From Gemmata palustris (GTDB taxonomy: Bacteria; Planctomycetota; Planctomycetia; Gemmatales; Gemmataceae), in NCBI RefSeq assembly GCF_017939745.1, contig NZ_JAGKQQ010000001.1, positions 1,798,001 to 1,862,000 on the forward strand: a stretch of 64,000 nucleotides of DNA, in the 5' to 3' direction. The translations under genes and the position numbers were made by a program. Below the pieces are notes generated by a model, which was given only the letters and a program-made list of their open reading frames with translations, had not been told where the DNA came from and searched no databases. This document shows positions 17,370 through 27,228 of the stretch, piece after piece (the stretch's first letter is position 1; every line of letters starts with the position of its first letter).

Positions 17370-17541
17370 GTACACATCGCATGTGAGACACGGAACCGGC
17401 CAAATCACAAGGTTTACCGTGCAATTACCGTGCGGCTGATTGGGTGGGAGATTCTGCAGATCTCCTCAATCACCTGCCCCGCGGCGCGACCGAGATCGGT
17501 GAAATGATCCCTGCGGTGCCGAACGCAAAGCAGCCCCACCT

Positions 17542-17579
17542 GGCTACAAGTCTGTAGCCCTATGGCGGAAAACCGCCAT
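17542..17579. other. Two adjacent perfect tetraloop hairpins
   Basis: GGCTACA (17542-17548), AGTC, TGTAGCC (17553-17559), then after two bases ATGGCGG (17562-17568), AAAA, CCGCCAT (17573-17579). Both stems are perfect over seven bases with four-base loops. They lie in a gene-free stretch (17325-17801) that is otherwise unremarkable and could be part of a structured RNA or of the leader of the STAS-like gene. Confidence 0.5.
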
Positions 17580-17801
17580 TCAGAAAACGTGTCGCACTTC
17601 GACCATTGAAGTAACAACAGAACTGCGCGCGAAATCGGTCGCAACGAATGCGCCCGGTTCGCCGTGCGCCCGGGCCGTCACTCGCAGCGCGCCCCGGTGC
17701 TCCCGACCGGGACACGTGCCCGGCACCGGCGGACCGCGCGACCGATCCGAAGCACCCACCACGATCAATTGTGCCCCTCATCGGCTTTACGGAGGACGGT
17801 C

Positions 17802-18251
17802 TTGGTCGCTCAAAAGCATCAGCAATGCCGAACCACGTTCACACTGATCGGGGACGCGACCGCTACGACGTGGGCGGTCCTGCAGAGCGAAATCGAACGC
17901 CGGCTCGGTGAGGAACCGGGCGCCACTCTGGTGATCGAGTGCGGCCGGGTGACGGGGTGCGCGCCGGACGTGTTCCTGGCTATAGCGGCTTTGCGCCAAT
18001 TGACCAACGGGCGGCTCCGCGTGCGGAACTGGCCGGACGCGGTGCTGTTGACGGTTCTGCAGGAGCTGATCGCCCCGCACGTGCTCGGCAGCGACCTCGC
18101 TGAGGTGGCGGCGGTGGCCGGAGCCCCTGAACGCGAAGCGCTGCACACCACCGAGTTTGAAGCGGCGGCGACCCTCCTGTCCGCGGCCCTCGCGAAATTG
18201 AAGCATAGCTGGTTCGGGGACGGCGCGGGGCCGGCTGAACCGGGCGCCTGA
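17802..18251 (+). CDS. STAS-like protein next to a chemoreceptor
   Basis: A 149-residue cytoplasmic protein. The central part (TFTLIGDATATTWAVLQSEI, ATLVIECGRVTGCAPDVFLAIAALRQL, LRVRNWPDAV) has the strand-helix rhythm of a STAS (anti-sigma antagonist) domain, but the usual DSSG phosphorylation motif is not clear: RVTGCAPDVF stands where it would be, so a serine switch is not evident. TTG 17802 was chosen since GGAGG lies six bases upstream and the longer open frame has no family-like sequence. It precedes the chemoreceptor gene by 168 bases on the same strand and may belong to the same signalling pathway. Function is not established. Confidence 0.55.
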   Translation: MVAQKHQQCRTTFTLIGDATATTWAVLQSEIERRLGEEPGATLVIECGRVTGCAPDVFLAIAALRQLTNGRLRVRNWPDAVLLTVLQELIAPHVLGSDLAEVAAVAGAPEREALHTTEFEAAATLLSAALAKLKHSWFGDGAGPAEPGA

Positions 18252-18419
18252 TGCCGGGCGGGCGCCGGACCCGCGCGGGGCGCCCCGGAACGTCGACCGG
18301 CTCAAGAATTTACGCCCCCTCGCCAGAGGGGACGAGCACGGGAATGCTCTGCGAACCCGGACCCAGAACGCTCACCCGAAGGGCCGGAACACGAACCCGG
18401 CCCAATTCCAGGAGCTCGC

Positions 18420-20747
18420 ATGTTTCAGCAACTGACCGCGGCCATTAACAACCTCCGAATCGGCACCCGAATGATCGGGGCCTTCCTGCTCATCGCGCTG
18501 CTCACGGCGGCCGTCGGGTACGGGAGCTACCGCTCAATGGTCCAGATCAACCGCGGCATGGAGAACGTGACCGGAACCCTCATGCCCTCAATGGACGCCC
18601 TGGGCGATTTGCGCGCCGCTCTCATGACGGTCCAGCGCACCGAGCGCTCGTTGCTGGCGACCGCGAATCAGAACGACGCGACCCGAAAACAGCAAACCAC
18701 GGCCCGTCAGGACGCGGCCTGGGCGGAATCGCAGGAGGCCCTCAAGCGCTACGAGGCCCTCCCGATGGGCGACAAGGAGAAACTGTTGTGGGCCGATTTC
18801 AAGCCCCTCCTGGAACAGTTCCGCAGGGACCACCAGGCGACGATGGTGGCACTCGCCGCGGGCGAGACCGATCGGGCCGACAAGTTGTGCGCGGCCGCCG
18901 TGTCCAACAGCATGAAAATGATCGAGAGCCTCACCAAGGTCGTCGAGTACCAGTCGGAACAAGCGGAGCTGGAAAAAGCCGAGGCGGTAACGGTATTCGC
19001 TAACGCAAAGACGACGCTCACGACCCTCGTCGCGGTGGCGGTCGCCGCCGCGGTGTGCATCGGCATTTTCTTGACCCGTACCGTGACCCGGCCGCTGGAA
19101 CAGACGATGACGGTTCTGGACGGGGTTTCAAGGGGGGACCTGACTCGGCGGGTGGACCTGAACACGCGGGACGAACTCGGGCAGATGGCCCGGGCGCTCA
19201 ACGGAACGATCAGCGGCCTTCGGGTGGCGCTCCAGCAGGACAAAGTGGACTGGGAGGTGGTCGGCAAGCAGCGCGAGCAGAACGCGGACTTCGCGGGCCA
19301 GATCGCGGCCATCGGCAAGTCCCAGGCGGTGATCGAGTTCAAGCTCGACGGGACCATCGTGAGCGCCAACGAGAACTTCCTGCGCACGCTCGGATACAGC
19401 CTCCAAGAGGTCCAGGGCCGGCACCACAGCACGTTCGTCGAACCCGCGTTCGCGTCCAGCCCCGAGTACCGGGACTTCTGGGCGCGCCTGAACCGCGGGG
19501 AGTCCGTCGCGAGCGATTTCAAGCGCGTGGGCAAAGGGGGCAAGGAGGTGTGGGTTCAGGCCTCGTACAACCCGATCCTGGACCTCAACGGCAAGCCCTA
19601 CAAGGTCGTCAAGTACGCCACCGACATCACGGCCGCCAAGCAACTCGAGTGGAAGGTGAAGGAGGACGCGGCCGAGTTGCAACAGAAGGTCGCGGCGATC
19701 ACCACCTCAGTGAACGCGCTGGCGGCGGGGGATTTCACGCAACAGGCCCCGGACCTGGGCACCGACACCGTGGGCCAGATGGCCGGTTCGCTGAACAAGG
19801 CGATCGTCTCGGTTCGGACCGCGCTCGAGGGCGTGCGCGAGGTGTCCGAGCAGTTGGCCGATGCGTCGGGGCAGTTGTCGGCGGCGAGCGACGAGATCTC
19901 CACGGGCGCCCAGGAGCAAGCGAGCAGCCTCGAAGAGACCGCCAGTACGCTCGAAGAGATCACGGCCACGGTCAAGCAGAATTCCGACAGCGCACAGCAA
20001 GCGCGCCAGCTCGCGAGCGGCTCCAAGGAAGTCGCCGAGAAGGGCGGGCAGGTCGTCGGTAACGCGGTCGAAGCCATGAGCGAGATCAACCAGTCGTCCA
20101 AGCGCATCGCGGACATCATCACGACGATCGACGAGATCGCGTTCCAGACGAACCTGCTTGCCCTCAACGCGGCGGTGGAAGCGGCCCGGGCCGGGGAGCA
20201 GGGGCGCGGGTTCGCGGTCGTGGCATCCGAGGTGCGCAACCTGGCTCAACGAAGTGCGACTTCGGCCAAGGAGATCAAGTCCTTGATCGAGGACTCGGTC
20301 AAGAAGGTCGACGCCGGAACCGAACTCGTGAACCAGTCCGGGTCCACGTTGGGCGAGATTGTCACCAGCGTGAAGCGCGTGACCAACATCATCACCGAGA
20401 TCGCCGCGGCGAGTAAGGAACAGTCCACGGGTATCGATCAGGTCAACAAGGCCGTGTCCCAAATGGACACCGTGACCCAGCGCAACGCCTCCCAAACCGA
20501 GGAGATGTCGGCGACGGCCCAGACCCTCACGGACCAGGCGGCCCAACTCCGTGACCTCGTGAGTCGGTTCAAACTGAACCAGGACGAGGGGGGCCGGAGC
20601 GGTCCGCGCCTCGCGCCGAGGCCCCAGCGCCCCAGGGCGATTCCGGCGACCAAGTCGCGCCCCGCGGCGGTCCGCTCGCTGAAGAACGGGCACGCACACG
20701 AACTCGATAGTCTCGGTGCCAGCGACGGCGGGTTCACCGAGTTTTAA
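18420..20747 (+). CDS. Methyl-accepting chemotaxis protein with PAS domain
   Basis: A 775-residue chemoreceptor. An N-terminal membrane segment (about 15-35) and a second one (about 198-220) bracket a four-helix-bundle sensor ([15 protein letters not shown] start, [12 protein letters not shown]). A HAMP domain follows ([21 protein letters not shown]), then a PAS domain (about 295-410: [22 protein letters not shown], with [12 protein letters not shown] at its end), a second HAMP-like segment ([10 protein letters not shown]) and the signalling domain. The signalling tip contains [25 protein letters not shown] split over the hairpin, with [19 protein letters not shown] after it. A ribosome binding site (AGGAGCTCGC) precedes ATG 18420. 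The two sensory regions suggest both periplasmic and cytoplasmic (for example redox) input. No cheA or cheW is in the window. Confidence 0.93.
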   Translation: MFQQLTAAINNLRIGTRMIGAFLLIALLTAAVGYGSYRSMVQINRGMENVTGTLMPSMDALGDLRAALMTVQRTERSLLATANQNDATRKQQTTARQDAAWAESQEALKRYEALPMGDKEKLLWADFKPLLEQFRRDHQATMVALAAGETDRADKLCAAAVSNSMKMIESLTKVVEYQSEQAELEKAEAVTVFANAKTTLTTLVAVAVAAAVCIGIFLTRTVTRPLEQTMTVLDGVSRGDLTRRVDLNTRDELGQMARALNGTISGLRVALQQDKVDWEVVGKQREQNADFAGQIAAIGKSQAVIEFKLDGTIVSANENFLRTLGYSLQEVQGRHHSTFVEPAFASSPEYRDFWARLNRGESVASDFKRVGKGGKEVWVQASYNPILDLNGKPYKVVKYATDITAAKQLEWKVKEDAAELQQKVAAITTSVNALAAGDFTQQAPDLGTDTVGQMAGSLNKAIVSVRTALEGVREVSEQLADASGQLSAASDEISTGAQEQASSLEETASTLEEITATVKQNSDSAQQARQLASGSKEVAEKGGQVVGNAVEAMSEINQSSKRIADIITTIDEIAFQTNLLALNAAVEAARAGEQGRGFAVVASEVRNLAQRSATSAKEIKSLIEDSVKKVDAGTELVNQSGSTLGEIVTSVKRVTNIITEIAAASKEQSTGIDQVNKAVSQMDTVTQRNASQTEEMSATAQTLTDQAAQLRDLVSRFKLNQDEGGRSGPRLAPRPQRPRAIPATKSRPAAVRSLKNGHAHELDSLGASDGGFTEF

Positions 20748-20923
20748 CCGCCCCGCGGCCGAGCACTCGTAGGCGGGGTGCCCCGAGAAACTTTAAAAAT
20801 GCCCGGCGAACGCGATCCGCGCCGCGCGGTACGATACCGCAACCGGGGACAATCTACGGGACGCAATGCGGCGCAGCGCGCCCCACGCGGTCGGTTCACG
20901 TGCCGACTTCCGCTCTTGTGCAT

Positions 20924-20963
20924 CCTGATTGCGGGCGCGCCATTTCGCGCGCCCGCAATCAGG
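20924..20963. terminator. Perfect hairpin between chemoreceptor and kinase genes
   Basis: CCTGATTGCGGGCGCG (20924-20939) pairs perfectly with CGCGCCCGCAATCAGG (20948-20963) around an eight-base loop. No T run follows. It may end the chemoreceptor transcript or act as a repeat. Confidence 0.55.
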
Positions 20964-21055
20964 GGTGCGGTCGATTGATCGGTCTGCGCGCGGGATCGCT
21001 CGAGCGTCGGCGCCGGCATTCGTGACCGAACCGGGGCCAACTGAACGAGGAGCAA

Positions 21056-23209
21056 ATGAAAGCTCGCCTCGAAAGCATCCAGGTCCGGTTGCTCCTCCTG
21101 ACCGGGGTCGTCTTCGCGTCCACGTTCGGGTACGGCGCGTACGCCCTGCACACCCTGTCCGCGGTCAAAGTCAACGGCCCGTACTACCAACGGATCAGCG
21201 CGAACCGGGAACTACTCGCCGACGTGTTGCCCCCGCCGGGCTACGTGGTCGAGCCGTACCTGAAGGCCCACTTGATGGCCCGCGCGGCGACCCCGGCGGC
21301 GCTCGAGAACCAAGTCGCCCGTTACGAGCAACTCAAACTCGCGTACTTCCGGCGCCTCGACGACTGGCGGCGCGATCTGCCCGACGCCCCACTGAAATCC
21401 GAGCTCGTAGAGGTCGCGCGGGAGCCGGCCGAGGCGTTCTTCGCGGCGATCGATCGGGAGCTGGTCCCCGCGCTCCGGCGCGGGGACCGCCCCGCCGCGG
21501 ACCGGGTGCTGGAAATCACACTGCCCCCGCTGTTCGCGGCCCACCGCGCCGCGATCGACCGGGTCGTGGCGCTGGCACAAGAATCCGCGCGCGCGGACGA
21601 GGCCGAAGTCGCCCGGTTGATCGACACCCGGCGTGCATTTCAAACGGGGTTCGCCGTGCTGTACTTGGCCGCCGCGGCCGGGCTCGCCGCGGGGATCGCG
21701 GTGTCGGTCCGGCGCCGGGCGGCCCGGTTCCGCGCGCTGATCGAGAACAGTTCGGAAGCGATCGCGCTTTACGACGCCCGGGCGACCATTTTGTACAACT
21801 CACCCTCGGCCGAGCAGATGTTCGGGTACCCGACGAACGAGTTGGACGGCCGGAACGCGCTGGAGTTCGTCCACCCGGACGACGCCCCGGAGGTGGCGCG
21901 GGTGCTGGGGTCCGTCCGCACGGCCCCGAAACAGGTCGTTCGGACGGAGGTCCGGGTCCGGCACCGGGCCGGTGGGTACCGCTGGGTCGAAATCGTCGGA
22001 GCGAACCACCTGGACGACCCGGCGGTGGGCGCGATCGTGGCGAACATCCGCGACACGACGGCCCGGCGCGTGTACGAGGAGCGCCTCCGGGAGCGCGACG
22101 CGGTGCTCCAGAAGCTGTCCGATCTGGTTCCCGGAGTGATCTTCCAGTACCGGGAGTACCCGGACGGGCGCGCGTGCGTCCCGTATGCGAGCGAGGGGCT
22201 CCGCGCGGTGTTCGGCGTGGCGCCGGCCGAAGTGAGCGAGTCGGCCGAGCCGATCACCCGCCAGTTGCACCCCGACGACGCCGAGCGCGTGGTAGCCAGT
22301 ATCCGGAGGTCGGCCGAAGCGCTGGCCCCGTGGCACGACGAGTACCGCGTGATCCTACCGGACCAGCGAACCCGGTGGTGCGAGAGCCGGTCGGCCCCGG
22401 AGCGGCTCCCCGACGGGAGCGTCTTGTGGCACGGCCACACGGCCGACGTAACGGACCGCAAAGCGGGGGAGGCGCGCCAGGGCGAGCTGGTGCGCGAACT
22501 CGAGCGCCGCAACACAGAGATGGAGCAGTTCACGTACACCGTGTCACACGACCTCAAGAGCCCCCTCGTCACCATCAAGGGGTTCCTCGGTGCTCTCGAG
22601 CACGACCTGGGCGCCGGGGACACGAGCCGGGCCGCCACCGACATGGCCCGGATCGGGACCGCCGCGGACCGCATGATGGCACTACTCGACGACCTCCTCA
22701 ACCTGTCGCGGGTCGGGCGCGTGGCCCGGCCCCCGGAACCCGTGTCCCTCGCCGACGTCGTCCGCGAGGCCCGCGAGCGCGTCGACGGACCCGCACGCGC
22801 CGCCGGCGCCCGGGTCCACATCGACGCGCACCTGCCCCCCGTTATGGGGGACCGGGACCGGCTCGTCGAGGTGTTCCAGAACTTACTGGAGAACGCACTC
22901 AAGTACGGCGGACCCGCGCCCGTCATCGAGGTCCGCGCGCGCCCCGACCCGCTCTGGGCCGTGTGCGCCGTGCGCGACCACGGGATCGGACTCGACCCGC
23001 GCCACCACGAGCGCATCTTCGGGCTGTTCGAGAAGCTCGACCCCAAGTCCCCGGGCACCGGAGTCGGGCTCGCACTCGTGCGCAAGATCGTCGCCTCCCA
23101 CGGGGGCCGCGCCTGGGTCGAGTCCGACGGACCCGGCACCGGCAGCACGTTCCTCGTCGCGCTACCCGCACCCGGCACCGAAACCGCACCAAAACTCGCC
23201 CCGCACTGA
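21056..23209 (+). CDS. Membrane PAS-domain sensor histidine kinase
   Basis: A 717-residue kinase. Membrane segments at about 10-30 and 198-220 bracket a periplasmic helical sensor of about 165 residues. Two PAS domains follow (about 223-345, FRALIENSSEAIALYDARATIL; and 345-480, LVPGVIFQYREYPDG), then a HisKA domain with FTYTVSHDLKSPL (His498) and a HATPase domain with N box NLLENALKYG, G1 DHGIGLD and G2 GTGVGLAL. FTYTVSHDLKSPL with a C-terminal FGLFEKLDPKSPGTG resembles phytochrome-type kinases that signal to small Rcp1-like regulators; such a regulator is encoded next. GAGGAGCAA precedes ATG 21056. Confidence 0.93.
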   Translation: MKARLESIQVRLLLLTGVVFASTFGYGAYALHTLSAVKVNGPYYQRISANRELLADVLPPPGYVVEPYLKAHLMARAATPAALENQVARYEQLKLAYFRRLDDWRRDLPDAPLKSELVEVAREPAEAFFAAIDRELVPALRRGDRPAADRVLEITLPPLFAAHRAAIDRVVALAQESARADEAEVARLIDTRRAFQTGFAVLYLAAAAGLAAGIAVSVRRRAARFRALIENSSEAIALYDARATILYNSPSAEQMFGYPTNELDGRNALEFVHPDDAPEVARVLGSVRTAPKQVVRTEVRVRHRAGGYRWVEIVGANHLDDPAVGAIVANIRDTTARRVYEERLRERDAVLQKLSDLVPGVIFQYREYPDGRACVPYASEGLRAVFGVAPAEVSESAEPITRQLHPDDAERVVASIRRSAEALAPWHDEYRVILPDQRTRWCESRSAPERLPDGSVLWHGHTADVTDRKAGEARQGELVRELERRNTEMEQFTYTVSHDLKSPLVTIKGFLGALEHDLGAGDTSRAATDMARIGTAADRMMALLDDLLNLSRVGRVARPPEPVSLADVVREARERVDGPARAAGARVHIDAHLPPVMGDRDRLVEVFQNLLENALKYGGPAPVIEVRARPDPLWAVCAVRDHGIGLDPRHHERIFGLFEKLDPKSPGTGVGLALVRKIVASHGGRAWVESDGPGTGSTFLVALPAPGTETAPKLAPH

Positions 23210-23397
23210 ACAACGTAGAACGCGCGGTGTGCGCTCGACGCCGCCCGGCCCGAACCGGTAACCCGCTCTCATTTTCTGGAGCTTTTCATTGCTGGTTCGC
23301 GCGGCGTGACTTAGGATCATGTTTCACACCAACCAAATTCATTTGTCGAGCGCGACTCCGCGGCGCAACCGGTGCCGGTACTCGCGAGGAACGAATC

Positions 23398-23853
23398 ATG
23401 TTAGACGTGCCAGCCCGGGCACTGTCGGTTCTCCACGCCGAAGACAACGCCGACCACGCGGAACTAGTTCGTCGCTGCCTTCAGAACCACCCGGCCGTCG
23501 AACAGCTCGTTTCGGTCGAGGACGGTGAGGCCGCTCTGGACTACGTTTTCGGACGCGGGCGGTTCGCGTCCGCCCCGCCCCCGGACGTGATCCTCCTGGA
23601 CCTCCAGTTGCCGAAGGCCGACGGGTTGGAGGTGCTCGGCGCGCTCAAATCGCACCCCGACTATTCGTTGATTCCGGTCGTGATCCTGAGCACGAGTACC
23701 CGGGAGACCGACGTCCGCGCCGCGTACCGGTTGCACGCGAACAGTTACCTGGCGAAACCGGCCGACTTCCCCTCGCTGAACCAGCTCCTCCGCGATTTCG
23801 CCAACTACTGGGGCTGCCGGAACTCCGCGCCGGCGCGCGGCGCCCGCCCCTGA
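23398..23853 (+). CDS. Single-domain response regulator (Rcp1-like)
   Basis: A 151-residue receiver domain without an output domain. The acidic pocket is Glu15-Asp16 (HAEDNADH), the phosphoacceptor is Asp68 (VILLDLQLPKADG), Ser/Thr is in ILSTST and the lysine is Lys120 (YLAKPADF). The inserted loop DYVFGRGRFASAPPPD and the C-terminal FANYWGC are typical of Rcp1-type regulators, partners of kinases with the SHDLKSPL H-box. It lies 188 bases after such a kinase and 13 bases before a hybrid kinase. ATG 23398 follows GAGGAACGAATC. It probably carries phosphate between the two kinases or to a phosphotransfer protein. Confidence 0.9.
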   Translation: MLDVPARALSVLHAEDNADHAELVRRCLQNHPAVEQLVSVEDGEAALDYVFGRGRFASAPPPDVILLDLQLPKADGLEVLGALKSHPDYSLIPVVILSTSTRETDVRAAYRLHANSYLAKPADFPSLNQLLRDFANYWGCRNSAPARGARP

Positions 23854-23866
23854 ACGAGAGCCCGAC

Positions 23867-25798
23867 ATGGCCGTGGAACTGCTCCTGGTTGAGGACGACC
23901 CCGCGCACGTCGAGCTCTGCCGGCGCGTTCTCGACCGGCGGGCCGACGAGTACCGGGTGAGCGTCGTCGAAGACCTCGCGTCGGCGCGCGCGTGGCTCCG
24001 CGCGCGCGCCCCGGACCTCGTTCTGGCCGACCTGCGCCTCCCGGGGGGCGCCGCGACCGAGTTGCTCGAAGATTCGGGCACGTTTCTGCCCGTCGTCGTG
24101 ATGACGAGCCAGGGCGACCAGGACCGCGCGGTCGCAGCGATGAAGGCCGGGGTTCTCGATTACGTGGTCAAGTCCCCGGAGATGTTCCGGACCCTGCCCG
24201 AGATCGTCGACCGCGCCCTCCGGTCCGCGCGCCACGTCCGGGACCGGATCGCGGCCGAGGCGGGCCTGAAGGAGAGCGAGGAGCGGTTCCGACAACTGGC
24301 CGAGAACATCGACGCGGTGTTCTGGTTGTACGAGGTCGCGGGCGCGCGGCTCATTTACGTGAGCGCGGCTTGGGAGCGGGTGTTCGGCACGCCGGTGGCG
24401 GCCCCGCTCGCCGATCCGTCCGCGCGACTGGGCTGCGTTCACGCCGACGACCGGGACGAGTTCGCCGCGCACCTCGCGGCCCCGGACCCCGCCCGCCCCC
24501 GGCAGACGTGCTACCGGGTCGTCACCCCCGGGGGCCTCGTTCGGTGGATCGAGGAGCGCACGTTCCCCATTTTCGGTCCGGGCGGGACCGTTCACCGGGT
24601 CGCGGGCCTCGCCACCGATGTCACGGCCCGGCGCGCGCTCGAAGCGGCCCTCCAGCACTCCCAGAAGTTGGACGCCCTGGGCCGCCTCGCCGGGGGAATC
24701 GCTCACGATTTCAACAACATGCTCGGGGTCATCAGCGGCTACGCCGGCCTCATCATCGGGGACGCGCGGGGCGGCGCGGTCGCCCCACACGCGGTCCAGA
24801 TCCAGGCCGCCGGGGACAGGGCCGCAACCCTCACCCGGCAGCTCCTCGCGTTCAGCCGCAACCAGGTCATCGCCCCGGTCCGCTTGAACCTGAACCAAGT
24901 GCTCGCGGACCTACAGCAGATGTTCGACCGCCTGATCGGGTCGGGCACCCGGATCGATTTCCGGCCGGCCGCGAAACTCGGGGACATTCGGGGGGACGTG
25001 GGGCAGATCGAACAGGTGGCGATGAACTTGGTCGTCAACGCGCGGGACGCCATGCCCTCCGGCGGGCGGATCACGATCACCACGGGCGACACCGACGTCC
25101 TACCGGGCGAGCCGTTCGGGGGCGCGGACCCGCCGCCCGGCAGGTACGTCCAGCTCACCGTCGAGGACACCGGGTGCGGGATGAGCTCCGAGGTCATGGC
25201 CCGGGCCTTCGAGCCGTTTTTTACCACGAAGGGGGTCGGCAAGGGGACGGGGCTGGGCCTCGCCACGGTCTACGGGATCGTGAAACAAGGGGACGGCCAC
25301 ATCCAGATCCAGAGCGCCCCCGGGGCGGGCACCCGGTTCGATATTCTGTTCCCGCGGGCCGGGGACTCGAAGCCCGACGGGGACGCACCGGCCCAACCCG
25401 CGGCCCCGGTTCGGGGCGGGACCGAGGTCGTGCTCCTCGCCGAGGACGACGCCCAGTTGCGCGAGTTCCTCGTGCGCGCCTTGACCGATCTGGGGTACAC
25501 GATCGTTCCCGCGACCGACGGCGAGGAGGCCCTGAGCGCCGCCGCGGACCGGGGCGGGGCGATCGACCTGTTGCTGTCCGACGTCCAGATGCCCCGAATG
25601 ACCGGTTCCGCGCTGGCCCTCCGGTTCCGGAGCCTGTACCCGGCGGCCGGTGTGGTCCTCGTCTCCGGGTACGCCCCCGAAGAGTCCCGGGCTCGGCTCG
25701 CGGCCCTCGCCGACGCGCTCGTTCCGAAACCGTTCACGATAGCGCATTTGGCCACCCGGCTCCGCGAAGTTCTCGACCGCCGGGCGATCCGCAAGTGA
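23867..25798 (+). CDS. Hybrid histidine kinase: receiver-PAS-kinase-receiver
   Basis: A 643-residue cytoplasmic hybrid kinase without membrane segments. An N-terminal receiver (residues about 1-120) has Asp55 (VLADLRLPGG) and lysine in YVVKSPEM. A PAS domain (about 138-260) begins RFRQLAENIDAVFWLYEV. The kinase core has the H-box GRLAGGIAHDFNNMLGVI (His280), N box NLVVNARDAMP, G1 DTGCGM, F box FEPFFTTK and G2 GTGLGLATV. A C-terminal receiver holds Asp572 (LLLSDVQMPRM) and a KPF motif. The start lies 13 bases after the previous regulator gene, so the two are co-transcribed. It converges with a FixJ-type regulator across an inverted repeat. Confidence 0.93.
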   Translation: MAVELLLVEDDPAHVELCRRVLDRRADEYRVSVVEDLASARAWLRARAPDLVLADLRLPGGAATELLEDSGTFLPVVVMTSQGDQDRAVAAMKAGVLDYVVKSPEMFRTLPEIVDRALRSARHVRDRIAAEAGLKESEERFRQLAENIDAVFWLYEVAGARLIYVSAAWERVFGTPVAAPLADPSARLGCVHADDRDEFAAHLAAPDPARPRQTCYRVVTPGGLVRWIEERTFPIFGPGGTVHRVAGLATDVTARRALEAALQHSQKLDALGRLAGGIAHDFNNMLGVISGYAGLIIGDARGGAVAPHAVQIQAAGDRAATLTRQLLAFSRNQVIAPVRLNLNQVLADLQQMFDRLIGSGTRIDFRPAAKLGDIRGDVGQIEQVAMNLVVNARDAMPSGGRITITTGDTDVLPGEPFGGADPPPGRYVQLTVEDTGCGMSSEVMARAFEPFFTTKGVGKGTGLGLATVYGIVKQGDGHIQIQSAPGAGTRFDILFPRAGDSKPDGDAPAQPAAPVRGGTEVVLLAEDDAQLREFLVRALTDLGYTIVPATDGEEALSAAADRGGAIDLLLSDVQMPRMTGSALALRFRSLYPAAGVVLVSGYAPEESRARLAALADALVPKPFTIAHLATRLREVLDRRAIRK

Positions 25799-25870
25799 CC
25801 GCGCCGGAGGGCCTTGTTGAATCGACGTTCGCCGGGAGAATTGGGCGGGCGGGTCGAGATGCGCCCGGTG

Positions 25871-25925
25871 CGGTGGTATCGTCACCCGGGGGCCGGAACC
25901 GCGTTCCCGGGTGACGATACCACCG
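25871..25925. terminator. Perfect 20-base inverted repeat at a convergent junction
   Basis: CGGTGGTATCGTCACCCGGG (25871-25890) is perfectly complementary to 25906-25925, with a 15-base loop. It covers the last codons and the stop of the minus-strand regulator gene and follows the plus-strand hybrid kinase by 72 bases, so transcripts from both sides would fold into it. No T run. Confidence 0.65.
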
Positions 25926-26514
25926 CGAGCCGGATCAGCTCCCCGACGTGGTCCGCCCCGGTCTTTCGCATGATCGCGGCGCGGTGCTTTTCCACCGTGT
26001 TCTCGCTAATCCCCAAGCGGACCGCGACGACCTTGTTGGGGTGCCCGGCGACGATGAGGTCCAGCACTTCCCGTTCCCGTAGGCTGAGCCCGGCGAACCG
26101 CGCGCGGGCGGCATCGCGCTCAGTTTGGCGCCGGCGCAGCTCCGCGTTGCGGCGGAGCGCGGTCTGGACCGCGTCGAGGAGCGCCTGGGCGCGGAACGGT
26201 TTCTCGAGGAAGTCGAGGGCACCGGACTTCAGGGCCGCCACCGCGGACGGGATGTCGCCGTGGCCCGAGAGCAGGATGAGCGGCAGCGGGCACCAGCGCG
26301 CGGCCAGGTACTGCTGGAGTTGTAGGCCGCTCATCCCGGGCAGCCGGAGGTCGGAAACCACGCACCCGGGGCGCGCCTCGTCCAATTCGTCCAAAAACTC
26401 TTGCGCCGAGACGAACGCCTCGACGGATAGACCGGTGGACGCGATGAGCGTGCGCACCCGATCCCGCATCAGGTCGTCGTCCTCGATGATAAACACGGCG
26501 GGTACGTCGGGCAT
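25882..26514 (-). CDS. FixJ/NarL-type response regulator
   Basis: A 210-residue transcription regulator. The receiver has the acidic pair in IIEDDDLM, the phosphoacceptor Asp55 (CVVSDLRLPGMSG), LSGHGDIPSAV and Lys105 (DFLEKPFRAQ), the pattern of the FixJ subgroup. A LuxR-type helix-turn-helix follows (LSLREREVLDLIVAG, NKVVAVRLGISENTVEKHRA). ATG 26514 begins the receiver (MPDVPAVFIIED); the open frame continues upstream without family sequence. It is convergent with the hybrid kinase gene and a plausible output for that signalling block. Its C-terminal codons form one arm of a perfect inverted repeat. Confidence 0.92.
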   Translation of the reverse strand: MPDVPAVFIIEDDDLMRDRVRTLIASTGLSVEAFVSAQEFLDELDEARPGCVVSDLRLPGMSGLQLQQYLAARWCPLPLILLSGHGDIPSAVAALKSGALDFLEKPFRAQALLDAVQTALRRNAELRRRQTERDAARARFAGLSLREREVLDLIVAGHPNKVVAVRLGISENTVEKHRAAIMRKTGADHVGELIRLAVVSSPGNAVPAPG

Positions 26515-26763
26515 GCTGGGCGCCGTCCTCACCACCGATGCTACTCGGAACGGAACGATGGACCCGGCTCTTGGGAATGCTTCGAGCCCGCGCCGGTCGT
26601 TTTGATTGGAGTGAATGCGACCGCGTCCCGGAACAACACCGCCCATCATACGCCACGAAGGATGCCGCGCCTTGCGCACGCGCGCCTTCGGCGCATTGCC
26701 CGGTTATCGTTTCCACCCGGGCAACCTACTCAAATTCAATCCCCGAGGCCTTCGACCTCGGTC

Positions 26764-27228
26764 TCACTCGATGGTAATTTCGCATTCCGGGAGCGCGGCC
26801 GCGAGTGCGGCGATCCCGGCGTCCGTAACCCGCCGGCATTGGGACAAGTCGAGCGCGCGGAGGGCAGTAAGTCCATTGAGGTGCAGGAGCCCCGCGTCCG
26901 TAACGGCTTCACAGTTCCTGAGAACCAAGATCACGAGTGCGGCAACGTCCGCCAGTGCACGAATCCCCTCCAGGTCTGAATCCGTCACCGCGACCGGCGC
27001 ATAAAAGCCGTACACGCGGTCCGGGTGGAACGCGAACGCGCCCGGTGCCGCGCCGACACGCACCCAGTCCACCGGCCCACCGGTGGTGGGGAACGAGTAC
27101 CACGTTCCCGGCACGGTCACGAAGTGGCGCCGGCCACCCGACTCGTCCGCGGAAGCACCGGCGCTCTTCGCCGGCCCCGCGGACGAGTCGGAGCCCGGTT
27201 CGCTCTCGTCCTTCGGCGCCCAACTCAT
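26764..27228 (-). CDS. Leucine-rich-repeat-like protein
   Basis: A 154-residue protein. The first 40 residues are polar and Ser/Gly/Glu-rich (low complexity). The middle (VTVPGTWYSFPTTGG) is not recognised. The last 70 residues contain cysteine-containing leucine-rich repeats of the F-box/RNI type (VILVLRNCEAVTDAGLLHL, LRALDLSQCRRVTDAGIAAL), an interaction fold frequent in Gemmata. ATG 27228 was chosen because GGAGGG lies five bases upstream; the open frame runs on to 27324. There is no signal peptide. Function unknown. Confidence 0.7.
   Translation of the reverse strand: MSWAPKDESEPGSDSSAGPAKSAGASADESGGRRHFVTVPGTWYSFPTTGGPVDWVRVGAAPGAFAFHPDRVYGFYAPVAVTDSDLEGIRALADVAALVILVLRNCEAVTDAGLLHLNGLTALRALDLSQCRRVTDAGIAALAAALPECEITIE

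Noticed and set aside
20929..23397. Long plus-strand frame ahead of the 23398 response regulator
   Set aside because: It is a shadow of the histidine kinase in another frame; the regulator begins at ATG 23398 with a ribosome binding site.
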